Position numbers and translations under genes: made by a program
From: an uncultured Eubacteriales bacterium
GTDB taxonomy: Bacteria > Bacillota > Clostridia > Christensenellales > Aristaeellaceae
Assembly: GCA_902793605.1 (NCBI GenBank)
Contig: CADBEB010000007.1
Span: forward strand, 29,906-93,905
DNA: 64,000 nucleotides
Reading direction: 5' to 3'
Part shown: one piece after another, positions 15,041 through 25,115 of the stretch
How the letters are laid out: every line of letters begins with the position of its first letter
Position numbering within the stretch: position 1 is the stretch's first letter
The notes under the pieces: generated by a model
What the model saw: only the letters and a program-made list of their open reading frames with translations
What the model was told of the DNA's origin: nothing
Database searches by the model: none

Positions 15041-16944
15041 CCGTTCTGTTCCTTCTCAAAATCCTCTTTCCGTCTGCCGTACTTGAACCTGTTTTTGTCC
15101 GCGTACATTTCCCGGTCAGTCTGGGTCATAAAGCTGTCAATACTGTCGGCTTCTTCCGGCACCTCCGCAAAGATACCAAAGCTCGCGCTGATATCGCAGA
15201 GCCACGGTTCTTCCCGGTTGATCCGCTTCAGTTCCTCATTCACCAGCGGAATCACGCTGCCAGCCTCTTCCCGGGAATCCAGCAAACCGTACGCAAGGAA
15301 TTCGTCGCCGCTGATATGGACAGGGATCATTCCCTTCTTCGCGACGACCTGAAGCGCCCTGCCCATGCGGCAGATCGCTTCGTCACCTGCAAGGTGACCG
15401 AAACGGTCGTTGATATCCTTCATATGGTTCATATCGGCGCCGAGCAGGGCAAAGACTTTCCCTTCTTCCCTTGCCTGCTGAAGCATCGCCGGTGCCAGCT
15501 GCATATAGCCTCTGCGGTTCAGCAGGCCTGTCATGATATCGTGATTAGCCATCCGCTCGATCGTGGCGGCGGACTTTTTAATGTTTGTCTGCAGGTACAG
15601 GCTCATCAGTGTCCCGTTCAGCAGCATCAGCGCCGGATAAAGCGCGAAGCCTGTTCCGTTGCCCAGATCCATGGCCACATAGCCAAAGCTCCTGTCCCTG
15701 TAATAGAGCGGGCAGAATACGAGACTGGATGAATTCTTACGGACATCATGAAGCGAAGGGGTCAGATCAAAGACCGGAAAATACTGCGGCGTGTATTCTT
15801 TGCCGTTTCGAATCCCGTAGAGCAGGAGCATCTGATCCGGATACGGACCGTCGTCCCGCCGGGCAACCGCTTCGCGGCAGATCGAAGGATCGACACAGAG
15901 ATACAGTTCCTTGATATCCCAGCTCATGACAAAGTCGCGGATCTTCTCCCGCGCTTCCGTTTCATCGCCGACGCCGGCCATCATGTTCGAGAACATGCTG
16001 ACTCGCGTCAGGATCGTTTCCATGTTCCAGCGCTCCGTCCCCAGGGCGCGCAGCTTGTCGTTGATATGATCGATCGTCTCCGTGCAGCCGCAGGTATCTC
16101 CGAAGATCGGTATCGTGGAGAACGTTACCGTCTTCTCTGTCGGCACGTTTCCATCGATCCAGTCGGTCAGAATCTCAAGTGCTTTGCGGGCGGATCGGTC
16201 GATCGGCCGGCAGATCGTCGTCAGACCTCGCATCACCGACTCGCGAAGCGCGTCAAAACCGGTTACGGCAATATCCTGTGGAACCAGGATACCGATCTCG
16301 TTAAAGCATTCGATCACACTGAGAGCCATATCGTCGTTTCCGCACATCACAGCATCAGGCAGCTCTCCGCCCATCCGGATAATTTCTTCAGCCGCCCGTC
16401 GTCCGCCGACACGGGTCCATTCCCCGTCGAAGAGCAGTTTATCCTCCAGAACAAGGTCATGCTTTTCCAGAGCGTGGCGGCAGGCATCTACCCGGTCCAT
16501 GGCCACATTGGATTTAAAGGGGCCGCTGACAAACGCGATCCGGCGGGCGCCGTGCTCCGTGATCAGGTGCTCGGTCATTTCCTCTACGCTGATCCGATCG
16601 TCAAAGAGGATGGTCACTGCGCCTTCCTGAACGACGTCAATGGACACATGGGGTTTCCCTTTCAGTCCTTTCAGGGTTTCGAAAACCTTGCTCACTGCCG
16701 TCTCATTCCCCATGGTCGCCGGCATGGAAATGATGCCGTCAAACTCGGAAAGGGATGCCAGATCATAGATCCGGTTCTCACCGGCATCACTGGTCGAAAT
16801 GGCGACGTTCATATGACCCTGGCTGTTAAAAATACAGATGTCGACATCCAGCTTTGCACCGGCTGATGCAAGCCCGGCTGCAAAATCCTGCTGGTATTCC
16901 CGGTCGACACTGGCCATCAGGACAGCAATCCTTTTCCGGCTCAT
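15034..16944 (-). CDS. Diguanylate cyclase with LacI-type periplasmic-binding-like sensor domain
   Basis: This 636-residue protein starts directly with a LacI/GalR-like ligand-binding fold (RKRIAVLMASVDREYQQDF to about residue 285), without a DNA-binding helix-turn-helix and without a signal peptide. A middle region (about 290-470) may be GAF-like. The C-terminal third is a GGDEF domain: HDIMTGLLNRRGY, then DMNHMKDINDRFGHLAGDEA, with the signature loop reading SGDEF instead of GGDEF. No inhibitory RxxD motif stands in the usual place. It probably makes cyclic di-GMP in response to an intracellular sugar or purine. Start choice rests on GGAGAGG upstream. A weak promoter (AGGCAA 17006-17011, ATCTTA 16983-16988 as read on the plus strand) precedes it. 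Confidence 0.9.
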   Translation of the reverse strand: MSRKRIAVLMASVDREYQQDFAAGLASAGAKLDVDICIFNSQGHMNVAISTSDAGENRIYDLASLSEFDGIISMPATMGNETAVSKVFETLKGLKGKPHVSIDVVQEGAVTILFDDRISVEEMTEHLITEHGARRIAFVSGPFKSNVAMDRVDACRHALEKHDLVLEDKLLFDGEWTRVGGRRAAEEIIRMGGELPDAVMCGNDDMALSVIECFNEIGILVPQDIAVTGFDALRESVMRGLTTICRPIDRSARKALEILTDWIDGNVPTEKTVTFSTIPIFGDTCGCTETIDHINDKLRALGTERWNMETILTRVSMFSNMMAGVGDETEAREKIRDFVMSWDIKELYLCVDPSICREAVARRDDGPYPDQMLLLYGIRNGKEYTPQYFPVFDLTPSLHDVRKNSSSLVFCPLYYRDRSFGYVAMDLGNGTGFALYPALMLLNGTLMSLYLQTNIKKSAATIERMANHDIMTGLLNRRGYMQLAPAMLQQAREEGKVFALLGADMNHMKDINDRFGHLAGDEAICRMGRALQVVAKKGMIPVHISGDEFLAYGLLDSREEAGSVIPLVNEELKRINREEPWLCDISASFGIFAEVPEEADSIDSFMTQTDREMYADKNRFKYGRRKEDFEKEQNGR

Positions 16945-17011
16945 AGAGTTCCCCTCTCCAAAGTATTCACCCAGTTTTTCACATCTTATCACGGCATCCG
17001 GTTCTAGGCAA

Positions 17012-17040
17012 GCAAAAAGACCGGCAGAGCCGGTCTTTTG
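17012..17040 (-). terminator. Terminator of the amino-acid ABC operon
   Basis: A 10-bp stem AAAGACCGGC/GCCGGTCTTT (17016-17025 with 17029-17038) is followed on the minus strand by TTTTT, immediately after the ATPase stop codon. Confidence 0.88.
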
Positions 17041-17043
17041 TAG

Positions 17044-17784
17044 TCAGGTGTCCAGGATGCGTTTGAGGAAGTCCCTGGTGCGCTGGCTTTGAGGATTGGT
17101 GAAGATCACGGACGGAGGCCCGGCCTCCTCGATTACACCGTCTGCCATATAAACGACATGGTTGCTGACATCCCGTGCGAAGGACATCTCATGCGTGACA
17201 ACCAGCATGGTCATCCTGTCCTTTGCCAGGGATTTCATGACATCCAGCACTTCGCCCACCATCTCGGGGTCCAGTGCGGACGTCGGTTCGTCAAACAGCA
17301 GCACTTCCGGTTCCATGGACAGTGCGCGTGCGATCGCTACGCGCTGCTTCTGGCCGCCGGATATCTGATCGGGCCGGGCGTTGATATACGGCGCCATACC
17401 GACTTTGTTCAGGTAATAGATAGCCCGCTTCCGGGCTTCTTCCTTCGGGATTCCGGACACCTTCTGCTGCCCGATCATGCAATTGGCCAGAACGGTCATA
17501 TTGCTGAACAGGTTGAAGCTTTGGAAGACCATGCCCACCTTGGCGCGGTAGGACGACTGGTTGATATTACCCTTCGTCACATCCTGGCCGTGGAAGAGGA
17601 TCTCCCCGGTGGTCAGCGTCTCCAGGAGGTTGATGCACCGCAGCAGGGTGGATTTCCCGCTGCCGCTGGCGCCGATGATGGAAGTCACATCTCCCTTGTC
17701 CACCGTGAAGTCGATATCCTTCAGGACGGCATGGGAGCCGAAGGCCTTGGAGAGGTGACGGACTTCAAGAATATGTTCGCTCAT
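17044..17784 (-). CDS. Polar amino acid ABC transporter, ATP-binding protein
   Basis: This 246-residue ATPase of the GlnQ/HisP group has the Walker A loop GASGSGKST, the signature [14 protein letters not shown], Walker [15 protein letters not shown] and the switch His in VVTHEMSFA. It powers import of a polar amino acid together with the permease and binding protein upstream. It overlaps the permease gene by four bases (ATGA), showing translational coupling. It is the last gene of the operon. The substrate cannot be told from this subunit. Confidence 0.96.
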   Translation of the reverse strand: MSEHILEVRHLSKAFGSHAVLKDIDFTVDKGDVTSIIGASGSGKSTLLRCINLLETLTTGEILFHGQDVTKGNINQSSYRAKVGMVFQSFNLFSNMTVLANCMIGQQKVSGIPKEEARKRAIYYLNKVGMAPYINARPDQISGGQKQRVAIARALSMEPEVLLFDEPTSALDPEMVGEVLDVMKSLAKDRMTMLVVTHEMSFARDVSNHVVYMADGVIEEAGPPSVIFTNPQSQRTRDFLKRILDT

Positions 17785-18608
17785 TTTGCCTCTCCTTTGT
17801 AATCCTTGCTCGTTTCATCAAACGGCGAACCATCAGCCGGATAACTGTAGGTTCCCGCCGCCATTACGAGCTGGTCCGCGTTCACGAGTTCATAATTGGA
17901 CTTGCCGGCCAGTTTCTTCTCAAATTTGCGCAGGAGGAAGGAGGCAAGCAGCGTCAGGCACAGGTATCCGAACATTTCCAAAAATGCAGAAGGGAAATAC
18001 TTGAACACAGCACCTGAGACCATCTTATGCACCGCGAAGAAATCGGAAAAGCCGATGATGAACATCACAGAAGTGTCCTTGACATTGATGATGTAGTTGT
18101 TGCCGATCTGCGGCATGATGTTACGCAGGGTCTGCGGAAGGATCACATACAGCATCGTCTGCCAGTGATTCATGCCGATCGCCTTCGCACCTTCAAACTG
18201 GCCCGGATCGATGCTCATGATGCCGCCGCGGACGGACTCGGCCATATAGGCACCTGTGTTGACGGAAACAACGATGATGCTGACCGTCCAGATGTCCTTG
18301 AAGGAAACGCCGAAGAAATACGGCATACCATAATAGATGAAGACCGCCTGCAGGATCATCGGCGTACCGCGGAAGATCTCCACGTAGGCCCGGATGATGA
18401 TCCGGATCAGCTTCAGGAGTACCCGTTTGACGATGTTTTCATTCGGTCCGCAGGGAATCGTCTGCAGAATACCGCAAAAGAAGCCGATGATACATCCGAT
18501 CAGCGTTGCGGTGATCGCAAGAATCAACGTATTGGCAATGCCTGTCAGGTAGACCGTACCGTACTTTTCCCACAGGCCGCCGATATCGGAAAGAAGCTGA
18601 GTAAACAT
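17781..18608 (-). CDS. Polar amino acid ABC transporter, permease protein
   Basis: This 275-residue membrane protein of the HisM/GlnP type has the coupling-loop EAA motif [20 protein letters not shown]. Several membrane segments are clear, and a charged C-terminal tail extends past the last helix by about 45 residues. It probably forms a homodimer with two GlnQ-like ATPases. It starts 14 bases after the binding-protein gene. Confidence 0.95.
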   Translation of the reverse strand: MFTQLLSDIGGLWEKYGTVYLTGIANTLILAITATLIGCIIGFFCGILQTIPCGPNENIVKRVLLKLIRIIIRAYVEIFRGTPMILQAVFIYYGMPYFFGVSFKDIWTVSIIVVSVNTGAYMAESVRGGIMSIDPGQFEGAKAIGMNHWQTMLYVILPQTLRNIMPQIGNNYIINVKDTSVMFIIGFSDFFAVHKMVSGAVFKYFPSAFLEMFGYLCLTLLASFLLRKFEKKLAGKSNYELVNADQLVMAAGTYSYPADGSPFDETSKDYKGEAK

Positions 18609-18622
18609 AATCGACCTGTTCC

Positions 18623-19456
18623 TTACTCACCCAGGGGCTGAACCTTGATAGCTTCCTGCATCAGGGCATTGAAGTCATCAGCGGTTTTGTCCTTCAGATA
18701 GCCGTTGATGGCTTCGACAAGGGCGGTATTTCCCTTCTGAACGGAGATACCGATGTTGATCTCTTCCTCGGACACCTGGAAATCGTCTCCGGAGGCGAAG
18801 AAGTCGAGGATGACCAGATCCGGGTAAGCGATTACCGCGCCCTGGGCCGTGGGCATATCGGTGCAGACAAAGTCCACCGTGCCGGATTCAACCGCCATCA
18901 GCATGGCCGGTGCGGACTCTGCGGCGATCTCGATCTTCGCTTCAGGAATCTGCGGCAGGCAGGCGTCATACCAGATCGTGCCCATCTGGCTGGTGCAGCT
19001 TCCGCCCTTCAGGTCGGCAATGCCCTTCGCTTCCGCATACTTGCTGTCCTTCTTGGCCAGGCAGACGATGGACGCATAGAGATACGGACCGGCAAAATCG
19101 ACTGCTTCCATACGCTCGGACGTCATGCTCTGGCCTGCGATCACGGCATCACAGATCCCGGACTGAACCGCGGGAATCAGGGAATCCCAGTCGAGCTGCA
19201 TCACTTCGAGCTGCCAGCCGTTGGCTTCGCAGATCTTCTTGGCCGTCATCACGTCATAGCCGTTGGCATAAAGAGCGGAATCCTTGATCGGGACGGCGCC
19301 GTTGGAATCATCCGGCTGCGCCCAGTTATAAGGAGCGTAGGCACATTCCATGGCCACCGTCAGCACACCGTCTTCCAGACCGGGAATCGCATCTGCGAAG
19401 GCCGAAGAGGCAGCCACCAGCATCAGGACCAACAATAAAGCAGCGATCTTTTTCAT
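18623..19456 (-). CDS. Polar amino acid ABC transporter, substrate-binding protein
   Basis: This 277-residue protein of family 3 has a Sec signal peptide (MKKIAALLLVLMLVAASSAFA) without a lipobox, then GVLTVAMECAYAPYNWAQ, the usual first strand and binding loop. The segment QLDWDSLIPAVQSGICDAVI is typical of the family. In a Gram-positive envelope a non-lipidated binding protein needs another anchor or partner, or the cleavage site differs from what I see. The start was chosen at the ATG with GGAGGG upstream. A good promoter precedes it. Confidence 0.94.
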   Translation of the reverse strand: MKKIAALLLVLMLVAASSAFADAIPGLEDGVLTVAMECAYAPYNWAQPDDSNGAVPIKDSALYANGYDVMTAKKICEANGWQLEVMQLDWDSLIPAVQSGICDAVIAGQSMTSERMEAVDFAGPYLYASIVCLAKKDSKYAEAKGIADLKGGSCTSQMGTIWYDACLPQIPEAKIEIAAESAPAMLMAVESGTVDFVCTDMPTAQGAVIAYPDLVILDFFASGDDFQVSEEEINIGISVQKGNTALVEAINGYLKDKTADDFNALMQEAIKVQPLGE

Positions 19457-19492
19457 TTTCCATCCCTCCAAAATAGATTGAGTGATAGGAAA

Positions 19493-19520
19493 ATTCTACC
19501 GTCTTTAAAAAGATTGTCAA
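19493..19520 (-). promoter_or_regulatory. Promoter of the amino-acid ABC operon
   Basis: TTGACA (19515-19520, minus strand) and TAGAAT (19493-19498) are spaced by 16 bp, about 35 bp upstream of the start codon. Confidence 0.82.
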
Positions 19521-19542
19521 TACATATGAGGTGAATTGTACA

Positions 19543-19579
19543 ATAATAAAACTCCGGCGGTCGTGTTATTCGCCGGAGT
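19543..19579 (-). terminator. Terminator of the DUF1934-gpsA-GH2-flippase run
   Basis: A 9-bp stem ACTCCGGCG/CGCCGGAGT (19551-19559 with 19571-19579) overlaps the end of the flippase gene and is followed on the minus strand by TTTTATTATTG. Confidence 0.85.
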
Positions 19580-20648
19580 CGCCGGGGCTTTTGCCTGAGC
19601 GTTCTTCCTCTTCCCTTTTCCGCTTTCTTGCCTCCCTGCGGAGGATGATCTTTTCCAGAAGGATGGTAAAGACGCCAACGATCAGGAACAGATAATACGT
19701 GAAGAACCGCCAGATCAGCAAGGCCAGTCCGATCGTTCCATCCTTGAAGATGCCCTTGAAATACAGGAGGAAGCCGCCCTCCTGGGCACCGCTGGCGCCG
19801 GGCAGTGGCGTATAGCTCGCACTGACAAAGAGCAGGGTGCTGAGGGTCAGCAGCTGATACCAGGGTGTTCCCTTCATACCGAAAGCATGGTATACAAAGA
19901 TCACAGAGCTCAGCAGGCCCAGCAGGCTCGCTGCGGAACAGGCGAACTGCAGCAGGATCTGCCCCGGAGAATGCATCAAGTCCAGCAGGGCGGTATGATA
20001 GGTATCCAGGACCTCCGTGACCTTGGAGATCGTGATGTCCTTGTTGCGGACGAGATGAATCTTTTCCAGCCAGCCGATCAGGAGTTCAGCAAGGCGCTGG
20101 ATCCAGTTGCGCTTGAAGGCGGCCAGCAGGACCAGCGGTACTGCGGCAAAGTTGATCAGCCAGCCGATGCGGACAAACCAGATCGCTCCTTCGAGCTGCT
20201 GATAAACAAACGACCGGTTCAGCAGGAAGAGTACGAGTGCCAGGACGGACACCACGGTCTGGTTGGTGATGAAGCGGATCGTTACGGCCATGGTCCCATA
20301 GCCGACCGGGATCCCGGCTTTGCGCATGGAGTTGACCTGCATCGGCTGGCCGCCGGTAGCGCCGGGTGTGATATTGCTGTAATAGAAGCCGATCAGCGCG
20401 ACGTTCACCGCCCGGCCGATGCTGATTTTGAACCCCTGATGATTCAGGTAACACCAGTAATTCATGCCGTCGAAGAACGTATAGGCCAGCCAGCAGAGGA
20501 AGATCGCCCCGAGCCAGAAAACATTCATCTGTTTGATCGCGTCCCAGGCGTTGGTCAGATCCTGATTGCTGAACGCGATAAAGAAAACAGCGGTAATGGA
20601 AAGAACAATGAAGAGAAAACTCAGGATCCGCTTGAGTTTCGGGTTCAT
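19566..20648 (-). CDS. LPG_synthase_TM / UPF0104 flippase-like membrane protein
   Basis: This 360-residue polytopic membrane protein has about eight hydrophobic segments. It shows the family landmarks GFYYSNITPGATGGQPMQV near residue 95 and PLPGASGAQEGGF near 280. The family is the transmembrane flippase half of MprF, without the aminoacyl-transferase half, and related proteins are thought to move lipids or lipid-linked molecules across the membrane. Substrate is unknown. AAAGGAG precedes the ATG. It follows the GH2 gene by 43 bases with no terminator between them. Confidence 0.9.
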   Translation of the reverse strand: MNPKLKRILSFLFIVLSITAVFFIAFSNQDLTNAWDAIKQMNVFWLGAIFLCWLAYTFFDGMNYWCYLNHQGFKISIGRAVNVALIGFYYSNITPGATGGQPMQVNSMRKAGIPVGYGTMAVTIRFITNQTVVSVLALVLFLLNRSFVYQQLEGAIWFVRIGWLINFAAVPLVLLAAFKRNWIQRLAELLIGWLEKIHLVRNKDITISKVTEVLDTYHTALLDLMHSPGQILLQFACSAASLLGLLSSVIFVYHAFGMKGTPWYQLLTLSTLLFVSASYTPLPGASGAQEGGFLLYFKGIFKDGTIGLALLIWRFFTYYLFLIVGVFTILLEKIILRREARKRKREEEERSGKSPGDSGE

Positions 20649-20691
20649 GTCCTGCTCCTTTCACCGTTGCGTCATTGATGACTTAAACGCT

Positions 20692-23600
20692 TTATTTTAT
20701 CGTATTTCGGCTGTCCTGTCCAGTTCCGGACCTGCGGAATGCGAAGCCGATAAAATCAAAGCTGCTTCCGGGCAGGAACACAAAGGAAACAGAGCACCGG
20801 CCAGAAGGTACGTGGAGGCGGAATTCCTGCAGGAGTTCGCCGCCGCCCCTGAACTCTGCCGGCCCGGTCATCTCCGTTCCGTCTTCCCCCGTGATCCGGA
20901 TCATGATGGTATTGACCGGGAGAGACGTCCTCCCCTCGATACCGACAGTCACTTCTCCCGCTTCCTCAAAGTCCATGTCGTTCCAGGTAAGTGTCACGTT
21001 GTTCCCGATCTCCCGGACGGTTACGCCGTCGATCCTGTAGCTGTCGCCGTAAACGGAATCGGCGCCTGCCGCGTCATGGCGCAGCCAGGCCTTTTCCTGC
21101 TTATCAAAGATGAAGCCTTTCAGATGCACCTTGTCCTTCATCCGGATACAGATCGTCCGGATACCGGAAATGCGCTCCGGAAGTAACCAGGTCTCCGGCT
21201 GGTAAACATTCCAGATACTGGGCTTCTGGTAGCGCAGTACGCAGATCCGTTTTCCTCCGTTTCCTGGATCCCCGTCGAAAAGTTCCAGGTTATAGGGGTT
21301 ACCGTCCAAGGCGAAGATATCGGCGGTAATCCGGTCCGTTCCCGTTTTTCCGAAATCGATCTGGCTGAAGCCGACCATACTCTCCGCATCCCGGCTGAAT
21401 GCAACCCCCTTCTCATTGCCGGCTCCGATCTCCCCGGAAGAAAGATCGAACAGGCCGGCGGAGATGTATTCATACGCGCTTATCGCCGGATTTCCGATGC
21501 CTTCGGCGCTGAACCCGATCTGGCTGATCAGGTCGGCCCCGCCTTCCCGCTCCCCCCACAGGGCACGGAGGCAGTATCTTCCGTCGCCTTCCGCCCGGAC
21601 CGTGATCTCGTCACCATCCGTTGTAAAGGAAACAAACGGCGTTTCGATCCCCGTCTCATTTGTGACCTGCCAGCGTATGTTCCGACCGTCTGCATCCTGC
21701 GGATGGATTTCACACCGGAAGGTGCATTCCGGGTTTTCTGCTGTCAGCATAGGGTTTCCCTGCGGAATGATCCCGATCTTCCGTACCGGGATGATTTCCT
21801 TCAGCGGTGCCGTTGGAATGCGTTCCTTGCGGGAGGTGCCGGGCACCGGTTCAGCCGCCCGGACAGGGATCGTAATTTCTGACCGCCGGCCATGAACGCC
21901 TTCCACAATGACGCGGACATCCTCATTGCTTCCGGTGGAACCGACAATCAGAAGAAGTTTCCCGCTGAACAGCCGCCTGCACGCGCACTTATAGCCGTCC
22001 GGATCCGTCGAATCCCCGTTGTCCGTACCCATCAGACAGCCGCTGCCCTCTACGGTGATCCGGACATAATCCCTCGCGTTCTCCACCGGATAGCCGTCCG
22101 CGTCTTCCGCGCTCACGGTAATGAAAGCAATGTCCCACCCGTCGCCGGCCAGCTGATCGTTCTCCGTAGTGAGGATGAAGCGGTCCGTTTCTCCCGGGGT
22201 CCGGCGGATATCTTCACCGACCGGATTCCCGTTTTCATCATATGCTACCGCCCGAAGTTCGCCGGCTGCAAAGGGGATCTTCCAGACCGGAAGGCAGGCC
22301 TCCTCACTGTCAGCGATACGCGTTTTCCGCCCGACGGAGCGCCCGTTCAGGAACAGTTCAGCCGCATTGCCGTTCGTCATAACCGGTACGTCGATCAGCT
22401 GGCCCGGGTTCCAGTCCCATGAGACGCCGATATGGATCATCTTCTCCCGGGTCCAGAAGCTTTGGTAGAGATAATACGGATCCTTCGGAAAACAGGCCGT
22501 ATCCGCCTGGCCGAAGTAGGAGGATCTGGTATGATAGGGCGTCGGCTCTCCGATGTAATCGATCCCACTCCAGATAAACTGACCCATGCTGAACGGGTTC
22601 TTCATGTCATCGATGATCATCCGTTTCAGGTCCGTCGCTCCCCAGCTGGTATTGCTGTTGCCGAGGGCGGAACACTGCTGGTCTGCTTCTGCCATGATGT
22701 TCTTTTCGATCGGGAAATGATAGATTCCCCGGCTGGAGAGCAGGCTGGCTGTCTCGCTGCCATAGATAACCCAGGCCGGGTGCTCTCTGTGATGCTCTTC
22801 ATAGAGTTTTTCGCCGTAATTGTAGCCGACTGCATCCACATATTCAGCACAGCGCTGTCCGCCTTCCCAAGGCATGTAGTTGCAGCCGAAGGTCACTGCC
22901 GCATGTCGTTCCGGATCATGGATACGGACCTGGTCCGCCAGGAACCTCGTGACCGTCGTTCCCCTTTTGTCCGCATGCATGTCATAGATCTCGTTGCCGA
23001 TGGACCACATGATCACGGAAGGATGGCAGCGGTCCCGCCGGATCCATGAAGCGACGTCCTTTTCAGCCCATTCCCCGAAAAAGCGGGCATAATCAAAGGT
23101 CGTCTTGCTTCGCTCCCACATATCAAAGGCTTCATCGACCACGAGGATACCCATCTCATCGCAAAGATCCAGGAAGCGGGAAGCGGGCGGGTTGTGGCTT
23201 GTCCGCACTGCGTTGGCACCCATCCGCCGCATCAGTTCCAGCTGGCGCCTGGCCGCCTTCTCATGGAAAGCTGCCCCCAGCGCGCCGAGGTCGTGGTGAA
23301 GGCAGACGCCGTGAAGCCTGACCTTCCGGCCGTTCAGGATCAGGCCGCGTTCGGGATCCAGCAGAACAGACCGAAGTCCGAATGAAAGGACCCGTTTCTC
23401 TTCTCCGTAAACGATCTTCATCTGATAGAGATGCGGGCTTTCCGGCGACCAGGTCTTTCCCTCCGGAATCCGGAGGGTGCAGCGGATCCGGCCGGAATCT
23501 CCCCGGCCCTCCGCTTTTGCAGTGATCCTGCCGTTCGGATCCGCCGCTTCACAGCAAAACGGAATCCCGTCTCCTCCGGCCGTTTCCGCAGACAGGCGTA

Positions 23601-24093
23601 CGGTCCAGGTGCCATCCCCCCCTTCCTCCGTATAAAGGAGGATTCCGTCCGGAACAAGGTGGTTCCGTGGCAGCGTGAGCAGCGTGACATCGCGGTATAT
23701 ACCGCTGCCGGAATACCAGCGGGAGTTCGGGCTTTGATGGCGGATATGGACCATCAGTTCATTCTCTCCTGAATGAAGACGGCCGTTGAGCGGCACATAA
23801 AAAGCGGTGTAGCCGTACGGATGGGTACAGACCACCTCTCCGTTTACGAGTACATCGCAGTCCATATAGACGCCGTCGAAAGAAAGGATCCGCTCCAGGC
23901 CATCGCCGGTGTTCCGGATATTCAGTTTCCGGGCATACCACGCATCGGCGGACTCATAGAGATCTTCCGTTTGTCCGATCAGCCAGTCATGCGGCAGGTC
24001 CACCGGCCGGAACGCTGCTGCGTGGGCATCGTTCAGGGTGCTCCCCGTCGGGAGCTTTGCAAAAAGCCAGTCGTCGTTCAGTCGCTGTTCCAT
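20692..24093 (-). CDS. Glycoside hydrolase family 2 protein (beta-galactosidase-like)
   Basis: This 1133-residue enzyme has no signal peptide, so it acts in the cytoplasm. Order: jelly-roll sugar-binding domain (about 1-140), Ig-like domain (to about 245) and a TIM barrel with NAVRTSHNPPASRFLDLCDE, the acid/base Glu368 in WSIGNEIYD and the likely nucleophile Glu447 in YGSETAS. A DUF4982/Ig-like region follows, with AELFLNGRSVGRKT and an invasin-like segment. Beta-sandwich modules extend the C-terminus by about 350 residues. Beta-galactosidase is the most likely activity, but GH2 also includes glucuronidases and mannosidases. It sits 22 bases after gpsA, an odd partner. Confidence 0.93.
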   Translation of the reverse strand: MEQRLNDDWLFAKLPTGSTLNDAHAAAFRPVDLPHDWLIGQTEDLYESADAWYARKLNIRNTGDGLERILSFDGVYMDCDVLVNGEVVCTHPYGYTAFYVPLNGRLHSGENELMVHIRHQSPNSRWYSGSGIYRDVTLLTLPRNHLVPDGILLYTEEGGDGTWTVRLSAETAGGDGIPFCCEAADPNGRITAKAEGRGDSGRIRCTLRIPEGKTWSPESPHLYQMKIVYGEEKRVLSFGLRSVLLDPERGLILNGRKVRLHGVCLHHDLGALGAAFHEKAARRQLELMRRMGANAVRTSHNPPASRFLDLCDEMGILVVDEAFDMWERSKTTFDYARFFGEWAEKDVASWIRRDRCHPSVIMWSIGNEIYDMHADKRGTTVTRFLADQVRIHDPERHAAVTFGCNYMPWEGGQRCAEYVDAVGYNYGEKLYEEHHREHPAWVIYGSETASLLSSRGIYHFPIEKNIMAEADQQCSALGNSNTSWGATDLKRMIIDDMKNPFSMGQFIWSGIDYIGEPTPYHTRSSYFGQADTACFPKDPYYLYQSFWTREKMIHIGVSWDWNPGQLIDVPVMTNGNAAELFLNGRSVGRKTRIADSEEACLPVWKIPFAAGELRAVAYDENGNPVGEDIRRTPGETDRFILTTENDQLAGDGWDIAFITVSAEDADGYPVENARDYVRITVEGSGCLMGTDNGDSTDPDGYKCACRRLFSGKLLLIVGSTGSNEDVRVIVEGVHGRRSEITIPVRAAEPVPGTSRKERIPTAPLKEIIPVRKIGIIPQGNPMLTAENPECTFRCEIHPQDADGRNIRWQVTNETGIETPFVSFTTDGDEITVRAEGDGRYCLRALWGEREGGADLISQIGFSAEGIGNPAISAYEYISAGLFDLSSGEIGAGNEKGVAFSRDAESMVGFSQIDFGKTGTDRITADIFALDGNPYNLELFDGDPGNGGKRICVLRYQKPSIWNVYQPETWLLPERISGIRTICIRMKDKVHLKGFIFDKQEKAWLRHDAAGADSVYGDSYRIDGVTVREIGNNVTLTWNDMDFEEAGEVTVGIEGRTSLPVNTIMIRITGEDGTEMTGPAEFRGGGELLQEFRLHVPSGRCSVSFVFLPGSSFDFIGFAFRRSGTGQDSRNTIK

Positions 24094-24115
24094 CCTGTAT
24101 ATCCCTTCGGCGTTG

Positions 24116-25111
24116 TTATTCTGCTTTCAGGCTCCGGTTCATCAGCTGCATGACGACATCCGCAGGCTTCACCCCGTCGCGGATGATATCACGCACAGCA
24201 TTGATCAGCGGCATATCCATCCCAAACTTCTCACACAGGGCGATCGCCGCCGGAAGGGCGTTCATCCCTTCCACGACCATTCCGATCTCTTTCACGGCGT
24301 CTTCCGCCTTCATCCCCTGTCCAATCAGGAAACCGGCCCGGTTGTTGCGGGAATGACGGCTGGTGGCGGTCACGATCAGGTCGCCGATTCCCGCCAGGCC
24401 GAAAAAGGTCTTCTCTGTGCATCCCATGGCAAGGCCGAGGCGCCTGATCTCCTCCATGCCACGGGTCATCATCGCGGCGCAGGTATTGTCCCCGTAGCCG
24501 AGGCCCCTGGCGATCCCGACTGCCAGTGCTTCCACGTTCTTCAGAGCGCCGCAGATCTGAACGCCCTTCTCATCCCGGTTGACATAGGGACGGATGCAGG
24601 TGCCCTCAAAGAGCCGCTGAACAGCCTCTGCAGCGTCCGGATCCTCGCTCGCGCTGACGATCAGCGTCGGCATATCTCTCGCCACTTCCTCCGCGTGGGT
24701 CGGCCCGCTCAGCGCACAGACGCGGTTCTGTTTCCCGGCTTTTTCCAGTTCGTCCCGGATGACTTCCGTCAGGGTCATCAGCGTATCGCTTTCGATGCCT
24801 TTCGCGGCGCTGACCAGGATTGTATCCGGTTCAAGGAATGGCACGAGGTCCCGCACAGTCTTCCGCATATATACGGACGGAACGACAGCCAGGATGAAAT
24901 CCGCCTGATGCGCCAGGGTATCCAGGGAGTTGGTAAAGCGGACGGACTCCGGGATCTCTGCCCCGGGCAGATGCGGATGCTTACGTGTCGTTGCCAGCTG
25001 CTCCGTTTCCTCCGGAAAACAGCTCCAGATGCATATATCATGCCGGTTCAGTGCCAACGCCCTGCCGAGGGCGGTTCCCCAGGTTCCGGCGCCCAGGACA
25101 CCGATCTTCAT
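24116..25111 (-). CDS. gpsA: Glycerol-3-phosphate dehydrogenase [NAD(P)+]
   Basis: This 331-residue cytoplasmic enzyme reduces dihydroxyacetone phosphate to sn-glycerol 3-phosphate, the backbone for phospholipids. It begins MKIGVLGAGTWGTALGRALA, the Rossmann NAD(P) loop, and has the catalytic-domain segment GALKNVEALAVGIARGLGYG with the active-site Lys, and FFGLAGIGDLIVT. Length is standard. The Shine-Dalgarno GGAAGG is suitably placed, and the gene starts four bases after the DUF1934 stop. Confidence 0.97.
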   Translation of the reverse strand: MKIGVLGAGTWGTALGRALALNRHDICIWSCFPEETEQLATTRKHPHLPGAEIPESVRFTNSLDTLAHQADFILAVVPSVYMRKTVRDLVPFLEPDTILVSAAKGIESDTLMTLTEVIRDELEKAGKQNRVCALSGPTHAEEVARDMPTLIVSASEDPDAAEAVQRLFEGTCIRPYVNRDEKGVQICGALKNVEALAVGIARGLGYGDNTCAAMMTRGMEEIRRLGLAMGCTEKTFFGLAGIGDLIVTATSRHSRNNRAGFLIGQGMKAEDAVKEIGMVVEGMNALPAAIALCEKFGMDMPLINAVRDIIRDGVKPADVVMQLMNRSLKAE

Positions 25112-25115
25112 ATTC

